From Ficedula albicollis (taxonomy: Eukaryota; Chordata; Aves; Passeriformes; Muscicapidae): a stretch of 64,000 nucleotides of DNA. Below, in pieces: positions 1 through 12,900 of this stretch (position 1 is its first letter; the number at the start of each line of letters is the position of its first letter). Location: contig NC_021671.1 of assembly GCF_000247815.1 (NCBI RefSeq), positions 25,003,338 through 25,067,337 on the forward strand, read 5' to 3'. Position numbers and translations under genes: made by a program. The notes beneath the pieces were generated by a model, which worked only from the letters and a program-made list of their open reading frames with translations, did not search any database and was not told where the DNA came from.

Positions 1-1678
1 TAACAGAAGTGGTCCAAAAAGAAAACATGGCTAAAAGAAGCATCATGGACAAGAAAGCACTGAATTTCTCAAAAGGCAGACAAGTAATTATCCATATAAG
101 GACTCTCATGTGCCACTTTGTACAGTTTGGCAAAGTTATAGCAAATAATGCGATCTCTGGATTCTACCAAAAAGCCTCACATTTTTCAATACATTAAATG
201 ACAATTTTGATCTTAAATGCTTCTAGCACAAATATTCCCAAAAGGTTTCTAAGTAAGTGGGTGTGAACTTAGTTGTAACAATTTCCTAACATTAACTAAT
301 AAATAAAGTTTCCAGAGAATGGGAAAAGAAGATATAATTCTTATCCTGAGACCTTGACACTTCCATGCCAATATTTCCAGTTTAGCCACCTAATAGGATG
401 CTAGACTTCAGTAATATTTAATATAGTGTGATACTGTGCACAGATCCAACAGTTCCCCATGGCCAAGATCCTCTACAAGTACTAAGTTCTACTTTAGCAA
501 TGGCACATGCTGATGAACTTCTGAAGCAAGAGATTGACATGGCTTTTCAGTGCCAATGCTAGAGGATTCTTGGAGTCCATAACTAGAGCTGCATCACCAC
601 TAGATACAATCACTACCAGGTTCAGCTGAACCTAGTAAAGCATGAGCTCTAAAAAACTGCTGTAGGTGGAGGGAGAGAGGGAGAGCTACACTGGATGTTT
701 CATTTGAGCTTTTTTTAAATCTTATTTGTTTGGTGTTTATAGACTGCTACATCGCATGAAAGAAATGCATCCAGAAACTTTTCTGGTTTGGGTTATTTTT
801 ACAGAGCAAATGTTCTATATAATACTAAACCCCTTAAAGAGATTTTTTTCTATTATGCTTAAGCTTGGTTACCCATGGACTTTCTCTCCCTTTGTTTTCA
901 TGCTTGGCCTTGTTACAAAGGATTGCAAATTTTATGCACACCAAGGAAACCTTTGAACAGTAACAATAAATTAAAGACTGGACGACTTATTCTGAATGCT
1001 TGCTTTTTCAATTGTAAAATGAGATGAATGATCTTTCCAAGTGAAAAAATTAAGAAGAAAATACTTCCTTTTTCTCTTGAAAAATGCTAAATTATTTCTA
1101 GCAATTTTTCTTATCCAACTAAATGGGAATGACCTTAAGTGATTTCCTCAACATGGTTCTCTGAGAAAGATCTAAATAATCTCTAAGATCTAAATAATTC
1201 CCACCTGCATGTCCATCTGAATGTGCCCCACCATTGCCTTTATTTCCCCTGTCCCCTTATCCAGTAACCTATTAAATTCTTGAGCTATTAAAGAATACGT
1301 TAGAGGGAGGTGAATGATCCAAGCTATAGTACGTTCTTATATTGCTATGAAAATAAGATGGTAAGAAGATTAGAGTTCCCTGTGTCCCCCTTAAAGGAAA
1401 AGGGAAGGAACACTAAAGAGGTAGTGCCTGATAGGCCCATCAGGAACACACATCTCTAAACTACTGACTTGGCACACTACCTCTTGCTCAGCTAGGGAGC
1501 AATAAAATGTGCTTAGGGGTTGTGGTACTAAGCTGAAAATGTTGTGGTTGCTTGGCTCACATGAGGAAGCGAAGCATTGTGTTTTAAGCAGCAGGAGATG
1601 GAGGGAGAAGGGCTGGTAAGAGGAGGCTGGTTTGCTTAGTTCTGCTTCTCAGTGAGTCATTAGAGGACACTTCTGGTT
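1..1678. other. Intergenic DNA, nothing recognised
   Basis: AT-rich sequence. The open frames here are short (under 80 codons), start and stop at random and show no splice-flanked conservation that I can recognise. I see no RNA gene and no recognisable repeat family. Confidence 0.6.
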
Positions 1679-2262
1679 GATTGTAGTTTTATTTTGTTTT
1701 AATTATAAGTATCACATTTCTTTTCAAGAATGAATTAAAGATTAGGAATATTCTATGTTCTGTTTTATTTCCAGCTTTGCCTGTTTGGATTGCACCTTAG
1801 ACTAGTGGGTAAGGTATGTTATAAGGAACAACTAATCATGTAAGAGGAAGAAACACCCTTTTCCCACTTCTTTCTGAATAATCAGATACAGAAATTATAG
1901 AATCATTGAATGGGTTTGTTTGGAAAGGGCCTTAAAGATCATCAACTTAGGCAAGGACACCTTCCACTACGATTGTAGTTTTATTTTGTTTTAATTATAA
2001 GTATCACATTTCTTTTCAAGAATGAATTAAAGATTAGGAATATTCTATGTTCTGTTTTATTTCCAGCTTTGCCTGTTTGGATTGCACCTTAGACTAGTGG
2101 GTAAGGTATGTTATAAGGAACAACTAATCATGTAAGAGGAAGAAACACCCTTTTCCCACTTCTTTCTGAATAATCAGATACAGAAATTATAGAATCATTG
2201 AATGGGTTTGTTTGGAAAGGGCCTTAAAGATCACCAATTTAGGCAAGGACACCTTCCACTAC
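1679..2262. repeat. Tandem duplication, 292-bp unit, two copies
   Basis: Copy one is 1679-1970 and copy two is 1971-2262, head to tail with no spacer. By eye they differ at only two bases near the right end. Each copy contains about 215 bases of unique flank followed by the 3' end of a minus-strand CR1 element (from about 1896 and 2188). The duplication therefore happened after the CR1 inserted, and its right boundary lies inside the CR1. The near identity means it is recent or is an assembly duplication. Confidence 0.93.
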
Positions 2263-2725
2263 ACCGGGTTGCTCAGAGCCCCATCCAACCTGGCCTTGAA
2301 TATTTCCAGGGATGGGGAATCCACAGCTGTTCTAGGCAACCTGTTCCAGGGTCTCATAACCCTCACAGAAAAATAATTTCTCCCTAGTATCTAACATAAT
2401 CTAATCTAATCTAATCTAATCTAATCTAATCTAATCTAATCTAATCTAATCTAATCTAATCTAATCTAATATAATCTAATCTAATATAATCTAATCCTAC
2501 TCTTTTGTTTTAAAGCCACTACCCCTTGTCCTATCACTATAGGACCTTGTGTAAAGTCCCTCTCCAGCTTTCTTATGGGCCTCCTTTAGGTACTGGAAGG
2601 TTGCTGTAAGGTCACCCTGAAGGGGAACAACAGGTGAACAATCTTCTCCAGGCTGAACAACCCAACTGTCTCAGCCTGTCTTGATAGGAGAGGTACTCCA
2701 GGCTCTGATCATCTTCAACCCTCCC
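2188..2725 (-). mobile_element. CR1 LINE, 5'-truncated 3' portion
   Basis: Read on the minus strand, this is the 3' region of an avian CR1 retrotransposon. On the plus strand it starts with the reversed CR1 terminus (tagaatcattgaatgg). It then has the hallmark phrases for 'caggttgctcagagccccat', 'aacctggccttgaa' and 'cagggatgggg', followed by the 'ccccttgtcctatcacta' segment and the 'ctcagcctgtcttgatagga' segment. It contains no intact reverse transcriptase. It is interrupted by a pentanucleotide microsatellite at 2396-2495. A partial extra copy of its 3' end (1896-1970) was created by the tandem duplication to its left. Family assignment is from memory; the subfamily is unknown. Confidence 0.9.
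2396..2495. repeat. Pentanucleotide microsatellite (CTAAT)n
   Basis: About 20 units of a five-base repeat, perfect for most of its length and then broken by two 'ataat' interruptions at the right end. It lies exactly where CR1 normally carries a short 'tctaatctaa' phrase, so it probably expanded from within the element. Confidence 0.95.
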
Positions 2726-5700
2726 CACGCAGAATAGAAGGGACACTCTTCCAGAAGCAAAGAATGGGGAAAATAAAGCTAGACAAGTACCTGGGAGAGA
2801 ATTTCATTCAAACCACAGTAAAAATCTAAGCCAAATACACTTAAACCATTATTTTAAAAGTTAGGTTTGTTGAATTAGTCTCAAATCTGTTGACGACAGG
2901 TATCCCATTCCACATTCTGAAGCAATCTTTCCTACTATATATATATATTACTTTATTCAGGAGAGAACTGACTCTTCTTCAGTGGCTTCATATGGTTCAG
3001 AAATAAAAACTTCTGCATTTTGGGTTCATCCCAAGTGTCATGTGGGATATTTAATACCTTCTATGCTTCTACTACAAACAAAATAAAAACAGAACCAAGA
3101 CAAACAGAGAGATAAAATTACAGATAAATGGCAAATGTTTTAATTCAAATAAAAGTACAAAATAATAGATAAAAGAGAACAAGGACATAAATTGAACTAC
3201 CATCTGCTGGAAATAACTTCTGGGAATATAGCTGTCAAGTCCTTTAAATTCTAAGCAGTGCTGCCATTGTGGGCATTTTTTGTGCCTAAATTGTATGTCT
3301 ACAACTGCTTGTGTGTTTCACAAACATATAAGAAAATTATAATCTTAATTAGATCAAGAGTGCAAAATGAAAATCAAGTTCCAACTATGAATTCTGGGAA
3401 GCAACTTGAGATAGAGATCATGCTGGGATGATTCATTTGACAAGTTATCTAATTTAAGTAAATATTGCTGGGTTGCGAAAGTAATTTTAAAGAAAATGCA
3501 GAGTTGGTAGTTACAGTTGCCCTAGGGAATATATACATGAGTGATATTGTCTTCATACTCCTACTCAGTCTACCCTTTGTGAAAATATTTTTATTGTCTG
3601 TTTTTCAGTCTTGGTTCACGTGATATATTTTTACTGTGTTTTGTTGAAAATCAGGTATTTTACAAAACATGTGGAATATATACACTTTTATTCACAAACA
3701 TATATGTATATATGTAGATATTTCTACACAGAGAGATGAAGAAAAAGAGTGAATGTGTGTTATGAAAGCAAAGACAATCAGCTTCCTTGGCTTATGGAAT
3801 GGAAACAGCAGAAACATATTTTATCCTGAGGTCTGAAAAAAATGTCTTCCTCCAGTTATTAATGTCTCAGCTGACTGTTTGCTGTGAATGAATGTCTAAA
3901 CCAGGCAGAACCATAGGAAATTTAAACAGCTATTATAAACTGTCATGTGCAAAAATAGTTGAGATTATACATGGGTGGAAGATTCAACTTGACTACTGTA
4001 CCATAATTCACACCCATCATAAAGCATCCATTTGGTAATGATTTTGTTTCTTACCAAATATTCATATTTTATTTACTGCCCATCCCTTTGCCCTTTCTCC
4101 CATGAGAGCCATTTCAGGTTTCAGGTGGTGAAACAGTTTTAGAAACTGCGGAAACTGTCCACATACAAAAAATGTGATAGAACTGTGATCTCTGAGACAG
4201 AGAACTTAATGATTAGGCTTTTTCAATCCCTCATTTCCCTTTTTAATCAATGTCTGGAAATGACACTTTAAAAACTTTAAATTGAGTCATCCATTTCAAC
4301 AGCTATATAAGAAACAAAGAATCTTTCAATCCAGTAAGACAATCAGAGAATTAATAAATTTGTAAGTGAACAGCATGTAATGCAAATAAACCTTAAAGTA
4401 TTTTTATTAGGCTTATTTGTTCTGTGCTGGTTCTGGCTAGTCCAAAAAGAGCATAGATGGAAAATGCTGTCATTGTTTTTATTATAGAAACTATTATTTT
4501 CAGAAGTTTATAACAGAATTATAATATAATTTATCATTCTGTTTACAAATTACACTGCATTTATTTGTTTCTATAAATACAATAATCTTCAGGGCAAGAG
4601 ACAGGATTACTCTATGATAGTATTTGTAAAGAATGGAAAAATTCCTAGTTGGTATGTATTTGAATCATTTTAAATGGCACAAAATCTTTTACAGGACATG
4701 AACATTAACTTCATTTAATTAAATGATAATATTTATACAATCAGCATGCCAAGGTACCTCAAGCTGCTCTATTGTGTGGGGCCCATGGACCCTTTCATTC
4801 TAGCTGGGTCAAAAAGCTGCAGCCTATTTTTGCAATGTGTCCTTTTGTCTGATGAAAACTGTCCCAAAGCAATTAGTGTCACAGCTTAGAAGGAAGCAAA
4901 AGTGAAAATTGAAAAAGCAAAGCAGATTGCAGCACTTATAAATCTGTCTCTTATGCCCATAAAATAGAGCAAAGTTGAGTGTCCTGGTCTAGCAAGGCAA
5001 TCCTGTTGGAGGAGATCCTCACAGCACAAGAATTATTTCTGTCATGAAGGCACAAGCCTGCCTCCCTGAGGGACCTGTGCCCAGACCGCCCAGTCTTTAA
5101 CATGGTTGTATAAATCTGGGAAGCTGTGTTAGCATAGTGCTGGGCATGAGCTAACGTGCACAGGCTGTTAATTCCAGGTTGCTCTAGCTGGCTGTCCCAG
5201 GGCATGGGCGAAACAGATTCATAACTGCCTGCAGCTGCTCGAGAACACATCCTGTATGCCAATTTCAGTGAAGCAGAGGGAAAAGAAGGAGAACACACCC
5301 TTCACAGCAAAATTTGTCTGTAACCAATTTGCTTTGATCCCCTATTGAAAATAGCTATCTAGCCAGGTCAGCGTTTGGGCAATAAAAATTTGCACACCAG
5401 GCTAAGACCAGAGGCCCTGCTGCCACAGACCCAAGTCCCAGAGATGTGATGCCACCAGAATGTGCTTCTCATTAAAAACCATACAGCACTGTATGCTGCC
5501 CGTTCTAAACATTCTCAGGCAAATATATATTTAAGCATTCCCATCTTTCCAGTCTTCTAAAAAACTATATCCTGGAATAGACAAAGTTTAGTATTTGATC
5601 AGGTACACTCACTCAGGACTTTCATCTCAGTCTAATTCTTTTCGAAGGAGGTCATTCAGCAGAAAAGTCATGATTGTGTGCTCAAAAAGACTGAGAGAAA

Positions 5701-5867
5701 AAAAATCATTTTATTTTCACTTTTTGCATTTGACAGCATCTATTTTTGCAGATAATCCCTGTTCTGTGATGCTCCCTATCAAATAGAAAAGACATAGCTA
5801 GCAGCATTGGTCAAACTGAAAAGCAGAGTAAGCCTCAAAGTCTGCACAAGCAGGGAGGTTGCTGTAG

Positions 5868-5911
5868 GATAGGACAGGACAGAACAGGACAAGGCAGCCA
5901 AGGCAAGGCAA
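5868..5911. repeat. Low-complexity GGACA/GGCAA-like repeat
   Basis: About nine imperfect five- to six-base units (aggac, agaac, aggac, aaggc and so on) form a short purine-rich minisatellite. Confidence 0.75.
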
Positions 5912-7051
5912 GTCATACTCTGTTCTTTAATGTTAGTTACATTAGATGTCTATTTCCAACATTATTGTAATATACAGTCTACCTTCCATTTGCAGTAAAA
6001 ACTAAATCGCTGGGTTAATTTCCTTCATATGAAATGCATTTCTAGTGAAAAAAAGAATTGGCAGCTTCATAGCTATGAATCTGACTTACCTAAGCGGCTG
6101 ATAATTATGCCACTAGCTTGAGTGGATACAGGACCAGATTGTTATTAACATGTGCTTTCTTATGGAGTCACTGCATTTAAATTGTAAGTGTGTGCTTCTA
6201 TAAAATTGCTCTGAGGGCATTTTGTGATGCTGTGCCACACTATTGCTTATAAATTCGTGCAAAGGTTATACTGAAGAGCAGTATCAGGAAAGAGTAGTAA
6301 TGTGTACCTAATAAAATCCAGACTATATGCTAGGGAACTGCTTTCTCGTTGTGAGATTACTTTTTCCCTCACAAGAAAACTAAAAAAGTCCAAAAAGTGA
6401 CCTAACCATAATGCAAGAAAGTCATAACACAGGGAGTTCATATACCTTGGAAGAAAGCAATATGTAATTCCACAGCCCTCTGCATCCCATTTAGATAATT
6501 AACTTTTCTGACTGACAATCAAGAAATGACACAATAAGTCACTAAGATGGCTGGTTGCTTTATAAAGCAGTTTATTTCTGGTGTATTACCTCTAGATACT
6601 TGGATGAAAAATGTTTCTTTCCTGAAATGGATTTTAAGTTGTTCTTCCAACTACCCCATTACACTCCTTTATTCCTTTCCTTTATATCCTGAGGTAGTTG
6701 GATTTTCCTTTATTTTCCATGCAGTTCTGCGTAATTTTTAAGACCAGCTACAATCTAAAACACGGCAAAAGAGGTGGTTCATTTTTTAAAATCAAAATGG
6801 GGTATCTAATGCATATAATGTATGCAGTAACATAACTAGTATCCAATTGCAATGGAATCCCAGAACTTTGTCTATAAAGTTAGACACAAAGGAGTTTTAG
6901 GATTAAGTGTGATTATGCCACCCATCAATTTCAAAACACGTGCCCAGATGGAGCATCACTGGAGTGAGGGCTCAGAGCACAGGAGAAGGTGGCCCTTGGA
7001 AATCTATGAGTATAATGCACTGTTGCATGGATCTGTTCCCAGATCAAGTGT

Positions 7052-7160
7052 ACTGGCAACACAGGAGCAAGACGTTGATCCAGATCAGAGGAAATAACTG
7101 GCAACACAGGAGCAAGACGTTGATCCAGCACCTGATGGTAGATCAGAGGAAATGCAGTGG
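7052..7160. repeat. Local direct duplication, offset 45 bp
   Basis: A segment beginning 'actggcaacacaggagcaag' occurs at 7052 and again at 7097, and 'gatcagaggaaat' occurs on both sides (about 7083 and 7142). The pattern is an imperfect overlapping tandem duplication. Confidence 0.85.
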
Positions 7161-7493
7161 AAACAGAAGCGTGAGTTTGTCCTCACCTCTTGTCAGCAGT
7201 GCATTGGAGAGCAATCAAAGCTGGGTGATTGCATGTAAATATCACAGCAGGTGAGTCTAGATTGGAAAAAAATGTACAGGTTTTGCATCATAGTCCAATA
7301 TGAACTATGTACCATGGAAGAGAGAATCCAAAATACCACTGTGATACCATTCAACAGAAAACCATGAGAAGGTAACTACTCGATGTATGTCAAAAGTTGA
7401 TTCAGTTATTCCCCATGTTTCAGCAATGTTCAATAAACACCCAGTGATATCCTTAAAGTTCACAACTCATGATATTCAGCTTATATTTGGTTT

Positions 7494-7756
7494 CCATCAA
7501 ATTTATGGATTATTCACCTTTCCTAAGATGCCATCCCCTTGAAAAGGAGTATTAAATGTTAAAAAAAACACAGCTGCACCCATGTCATTCACCTTTCCTA
7601 AGATGCCATCCCCTTGAAAAAGAGTATTAAATGTTAAAAAAAACACAGCTGCACCCGCGTCGCCATCAAATTTATGGATTATTCACCTTTCCTAAGATGC
7701 CATCCCCTTGAAAAGGAGTATTAAATGTTAAAAAAAACACAGCTGCACCCATGTCA
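7494..7756. repeat. Three-copy tandem repeat, unit about 76-93 bp
   Basis: The core 'cacctttcctaagatgccat' to 'cacagctgcaccc' appears three times. Copy one (7494-7585) and copy three (7662-7756) also carry the left extension starting 'ccatcaaatttatggatt'. Copy two (7586-7661) lacks it and ends in a CpG-containing variant (cgcgtcg). The copies differ by one to a few bases. Confidence 0.9.
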
Positions 7757-9837
7757 TTTTTCTTTTCAATGTGCATGTGTTTGAATGAAGGTTTCTTCCT
7801 TCCCCTGCACTTCCCCATTGCCAAGTTTCCTCTCAGATAAAATATACTCCTCAAAATAATGAATCAGTACTTAACTAGACAGAAAAAGAGAAAAGGGGCA
7901 GACTGGACAGGATCCATCTGATCACTCAGATTACACCTTATTAAATGCTGAATTTAATCACTGAGAGCACTGCACCATTAAGCAATAGGGCAGATTCACA
8001 GGAAGAAGATCATTGAACAGATATTCTGCAAACATGGGTTTGTTGACAAGCTTAATCATGCCTATCATATCTGAACCATATTCCCTTTTTCTTAAAAAAA
8101 AAAAAAAAAATTAAAATGTGACAAAAACAGAAGTTGGGAGCTATTTGGCCAAAACAACAACAACAAACCCATATTAAAGTGAGGTGGTCCTGGACGTATT
8201 AAAGCCATAATTGAATTTTTGTTGGCTGTAATGGCGACAAGATTTCACCAGCAAACATTCAGAAATCTGTAAGAGTTAAAAACAAAAAGAAAAAAAAAAA
8301 GTGAAGACATTCAAGCTTCTCTCAAGCTTCTGAGTATTAAATAAGAACAAACCATGATGCTAATCTGCTTTGACTTCTAAAATGAAGTGTTTATGGAAAG
8401 AAGTTTGAACATTGGAATCCACAATGGGGTCTATTCAAACTAAAATATTCTATGATGCTTTCATTACTTTGGGTTTGGTTATGATTTTGGCTTTTTTTCT
8501 CAGGATTGCCAGCTGCAGTATGATAGGTGCACATAGCTCCCTCAGGATGAGGACCTGGAAGTGGGGAATGACTGATCTTTTCTATATCATAAAAATATTT
8601 TAAGTGTTCTAAACATTACAGTCTGACTTTTCAGTTTTTAACCTTTTCAGTTCATATATCTTGGGGGAAAAAAAAAGGTACTTGAAGAGGCAAGGAAATG
8701 GATTTACAGGTCCAAGAAAAAATACTAATATTTTCCATAAATTTTCCAGTACCAATCTATAATAGCCAAAGGCTTTATATGGCAGGTGAATTGCCATAGG
8801 CCTGGTGAGCTTTGGACCCTTAATTGCTCTCAGAAGCACCAGAATCAAAAAACCTGACATATTATCAAGTAAGCTGCAAAAAAGCAAAGAAAGTTGGGGA
8901 GATTGGGCCTCTCAAGGCTTCCATAAACATCCTATTTTTGGCTCATAAATATCCTTCCAGGTGGTCTGCTGATGATCCTATAGCTTGAAGGAGGGACTCT
9001 ACTAAGGAGCCAGGCAGGGCAATTTTAATCCATGAAATATGTCTTCATTCCTGCAGTTTCAGCAAATCAGGATGTTCCATGGAAGCAATATTCCCTTAAA
9101 AAATGTCCAGTCAGTTGGAATGCTGCTTTCATGCTATAATGCAAAAACATATGGCCAACTGTTGTCCTGCCCCTGTACATGTCTTTCTCCTCCATTTCTT
9201 ATGCTCTTCCAGTTTGGTGAGTTAAAATCATAATAGAATATACTCAAGTTTTATACTCTGTTTATTCTTCTTGAATATTATTCTGTTTGACTCTTCACTG
9301 TCTCTGTCCCCAAACTCCTTAATCCAATGTTTTACCAGAAAAAAATTCTACAGACTTGAAATTTGGGTTATGTTTCAGTATGATTCTTAGTTTCAGCATC
9401 ACTGTACTAGGCTACCTTCTAAGAGTAGTGTATTCTAGCAGTATTTCCTTTACATTCACTGTACTGTCTAAAAATACCTGCTGTATTAAGGTGACTTGCA
9501 AGATAGTCTAACAGAGGTTCAACTAAGCTGGCATGCAAGAGGCCATGTGCATTTTTTTGTACTGCCACTGGCATGGACTTTGGGCATCAGACATCTGTAA
9601 AATGGAAATACCAAAAGCTTTATAAAATTCTTAGAAAATAGTTTTTAAAAGTTTTTTTTTTCAATTGTTCATAGTAACTACATTATTAGTTTTCAATCCT
9701 GTGCTTCATTAAACTACAGGGGTATTTAAATGACTTCTATGAAAGCTATTTGTGAACAACGAATCTATTGCTAGTTGGCCAAAATTGTTCCCCAGCTTTC
9801 AGAACCTCCATGAGAAAATTGTCAAGATTTCAGAACA

Positions 9838-9985
9838 GGAAAATGTTAATTGGCTCAGTTGTTTAGAGCATGGTGCTAATAATGCCAATCTTGTGGGTTC
9901 CATCCCCACACGGGCCATTCACTTGAGAGTTAGGCTTGATGATCCTTGTGGGTCCCTTCCAGCCCAGAATGTCCTGTGATTCTGT
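9838..9985 (+). mobile_element. tRNA-Ile-headed SINE with CR1-like tail (TguSINE1-like)
   Basis: The left half reads like a decayed tRNA-Ile (AAT anticodon type). It has a box A-like 'tggctcagttg' at 9851-9861, the 'ggtgctaataatgcca' anticodon arm and a box B-like 'gggttccatcc' near 9896. The right half (from about 9935) is 'gatgatccttgtgggtccct' followed by a 'tgtgattctgtga' end, matching the CR1 3' terminus. That design matches SINEs mobilised by CR1, as described for zebra finch TguSINE1. Box B has lost its CpG (ttccat instead of ttcgat), so it is unlikely to be transcribed well. It is not a functional tRNA gene. Family name is from memory. Confidence 0.85.
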
Positions 9986-12900
9986 GAGAAACTGGACAGA
10001 ACAAGGAAAAATAAAGTCTTCATTAATCCACAAAACCACTTCATTCAGACAGCCTCCGTTTGTTTTTCAACTTAAAGCAGACTGTTTAATACCTACATCA
10101 TAGAAATTGCATTTCTGTTAGACAACCAAACACCAAAAATGTCAGCTGTGAAAGAAAATCCACAGCTTCAGACACTGATGGCGTGAAGCTCCCAGTCCAG
10201 AATGTTGTGTATCTGGTTTCCAAAAAAGGCTGAAGTCCAAAGATTTCCTTAGTTCAAAGTGGAAATGAACCTTTAAAAAATGGGTTTAACTTTTATCTGA
10301 ATATGACTTAAAAGCCTTGGCCAAATTATTTTCCACTATGGAGACACCATAACACATCTAACTTCTCTTCATAAATTTTAATATGCCAGGGACTATTTGA
10401 TCCCTGGGAGGCAGCATGGAACTTTCAGTCACACAAATTGGAGAACACTAATGCTAAGCATCCCTGCTCCAAGCAGGGATATCAGGTCAAAATCCATAAA
10501 TTCTTTATCAGCTCTTCCTTGAAAAACAAACTCATTAGAAAGAAGCAGTTCTTAATGAAAATGTTAAAATACAATAAGCCTGTTTGGCATCAAGGGCTCT
10601 TCATAACTGACTTCTATACTTGATATTCACAAGATGTGGAGTCGTTTTACTTCACAGCTAAAACCCATTATGCCCACAAGTCAAGCCTATTCCTTTCTTC
10701 AAAATTATTTTACTGGTTGTCTAGTTTTTATTCTCTCTGTTGGGCTGAACTATGTATTCACTCCCCTTGTGCTGGTCTGCCTAACTCAAGAAGTCATTCA
10801 CGTTCTTTTAAGGAACTCAGGGAGCTCAAAACATTCAACTGTTGATATAGCTGGTAATCAAAAACAAAGGTCACTCTTCAGTCCTCTTTTGTGTTGAGAT
10901 AAAGTCAACTGAGGTCAGTCCTACTTCGCATTATTTTCTGAATTTCACAGTCACATTGTCGCTGCCCTTCTCCTCTGAGCCTTCTCTCATTTTAAGGTTT
11001 TATTGGTCTGCCACACTCAGTAAGGTGACTTAAAAGCATTTTTATAATGTTTCAGTAGCTAGAGGTTATAAAATACAGCGATACCAGAAAGCTCCTTTGC
11101 TCCAGGTGCAACTTAGTGTGTGCCAAGAGGAAGCAATTCAGCAGGCCAAGTGGGCTTCACTACCTTACTTAACTACCCCTGTAAAGAGCCTAGATTCTGA
11201 TTAAAAGAGACCTCACTGCCTGTAGAGCTAATTTTGTAGCCTTGGCAAAGAGCCAAGGGTATCCATGCCCCTGGGTTGTTCAGGCTCGACAATCCATAAA
11301 AGATCTTGACAAGTTTTTTGACAAAATTTTCACATTCCCCAAGTGTGGAGAAGTTATTCTTCATGCAGTCTTCAAACAAGCTGACACAAGAGAAGCCTGC
11401 TGGGGTTGGCTCAGTTTATCTGTAATGAGCCGAAAAAGACAGAAGCCAATATTTCACTCTATAACTGGAATCAGCATCTTATCTCATTAACTATTCACAG
11501 TGTAGCTGCTATGCTTGAGGAAGCTGGATAATTCTCCCTTTCCTTAGGTGAAAACATGTTCACTCGAGCATTATAAGGCTGCAATTTACCCTTAGTGCAA
11601 GCCTGCTATGAAGTAACTGCTTTACTATTTAGAAAAAAACTCAATATCATTTAGAGTTTTATGGCATTTTTAGCTAAAGATGATTCTATCATTCCAAAAC
11701 ACAGCATGATGATTTCCATTTGCTAGTCAAAGGTATTTACAATCTTTACAATGTCTGAAAGCATGGATAAAACTCTCAAAGCACATCTGTAAGTTCAGAA
11801 AGCCACACTGAAACCAAACTAGCAATAAGTGCTTCTTGACTGATATCTTAGATGCCAATTGTATTCTGGAAGTATTTTTTATAACCAGATTCTGAACTTT
11901 GAAATAGGGTTTTAGGTTTATAACATAAACAATTACAAAAGCAAAGCCAAGTCCCTGCATCTGGATTCAATGGTCACACCATTGGACTTCAAATCTAAGT
12001 CTGTACAAATAAATGTTAAGAACATCTGTAGTGTAGATACAGTGGAGGTATAGTTTTTTTCTTTAAGAAAATAAAATAAAGTGGCAGTAATAAGCAAGAA
12101 AGATTTTTAAATGCATCTACATTTCCAGTAAGAAAAAATATACATTTATATTTCATTTTTCAGAACATATTTCTGAAAATATTAACCTAGTACTTTCAAA
12201 TCTGTGTCAGCTCCTCTCCTATATATGTCATCCAAGTGTCATTTGCAGCAGAAAGCCTAGATTTTGTTATGTCTGCTTATCAGAGCAGGCATATGAAAAC
12301 CACTGATTTCTAATATTATGGCACTAAATATCATTTAGCCATTCGGATCACACAGAGCTGGCTAATGCTGCACTACTAAAAACACAATAAAACTGAATAA
12401 GATGCAGCAAAACATAAATCTAAAACATAAATCCAAATCTGCACTTATCTGTCCTGACATGCTGAGCATTAGGAAAACATATTTTCTCTTTGATCACATG
12501 CTGTTATGCTACTTACACAAGTCAGATACAAAACAATTACATTCTGCAAATCTATACTTGAGTAAATCAAAAAAAGGTTTTAATCGCTAAAATCCTTTAA
12601 CCTCTAAAATGATATATTGTTTTTGCTGCATCCAGTTCATTTCCTATAGAGGGCATTACCTTTAACCTCTAAAATGATATATTGTTTTTGCTGCATCCAG
12701 TTCATTTCTTATAGAGCGCATTGAGGTATTGTGGCATATAGGAATATTTAAAAGATGGAGCAGAACACATCTCATGATTTCTCTAGGGTTTGTGGCATGT
12801 TTTGTTAACACTCCAGAGTTTTGTTATTTACCTGGCACCAACTATACCAAGCCTATTTCAGTACAGCCAGTTGTAGTGCTGAAATACATTCAGTGTCAAG

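Larger units (their letters stand above)
2726..9837. other. Intergenic DNA without a supported gene
   Basis: AT-rich intergenic sequence. It holds a short AT dinucleotide run (about 2934-2950), a GGACA/GGCAA-type low-complexity patch (5868-5911), two sets of local duplications (7052-7160 and 7494-7756, listed separately) and A-runs near 8094 and 8290. A slightly GC-richer stretch at 4950-5300 contains a 115-codon minus-strand frame with no recognisable domain. I regard that frame as chance. Confidence 0.55.

Noticed and set aside
2396..2495. Regular short repeats resembling an array such as CRISPR
   Set aside because: The unit is five bases with no spacers; it is a microsatellite in a vertebrate genome.
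5868..5911. Possible telomere-like or regulatory repeat
   Set aside because: The units are imperfect GGACA/GGCAA types, not TTAGGG, and short. Ordinary low complexity is the simplest reading.
9843..9912. Possible tRNA-Ile gene
   Set aside because: The arms are degraded and box B is mutated, and it is fused to a CR1-like tail, so it is the head of a SINE.
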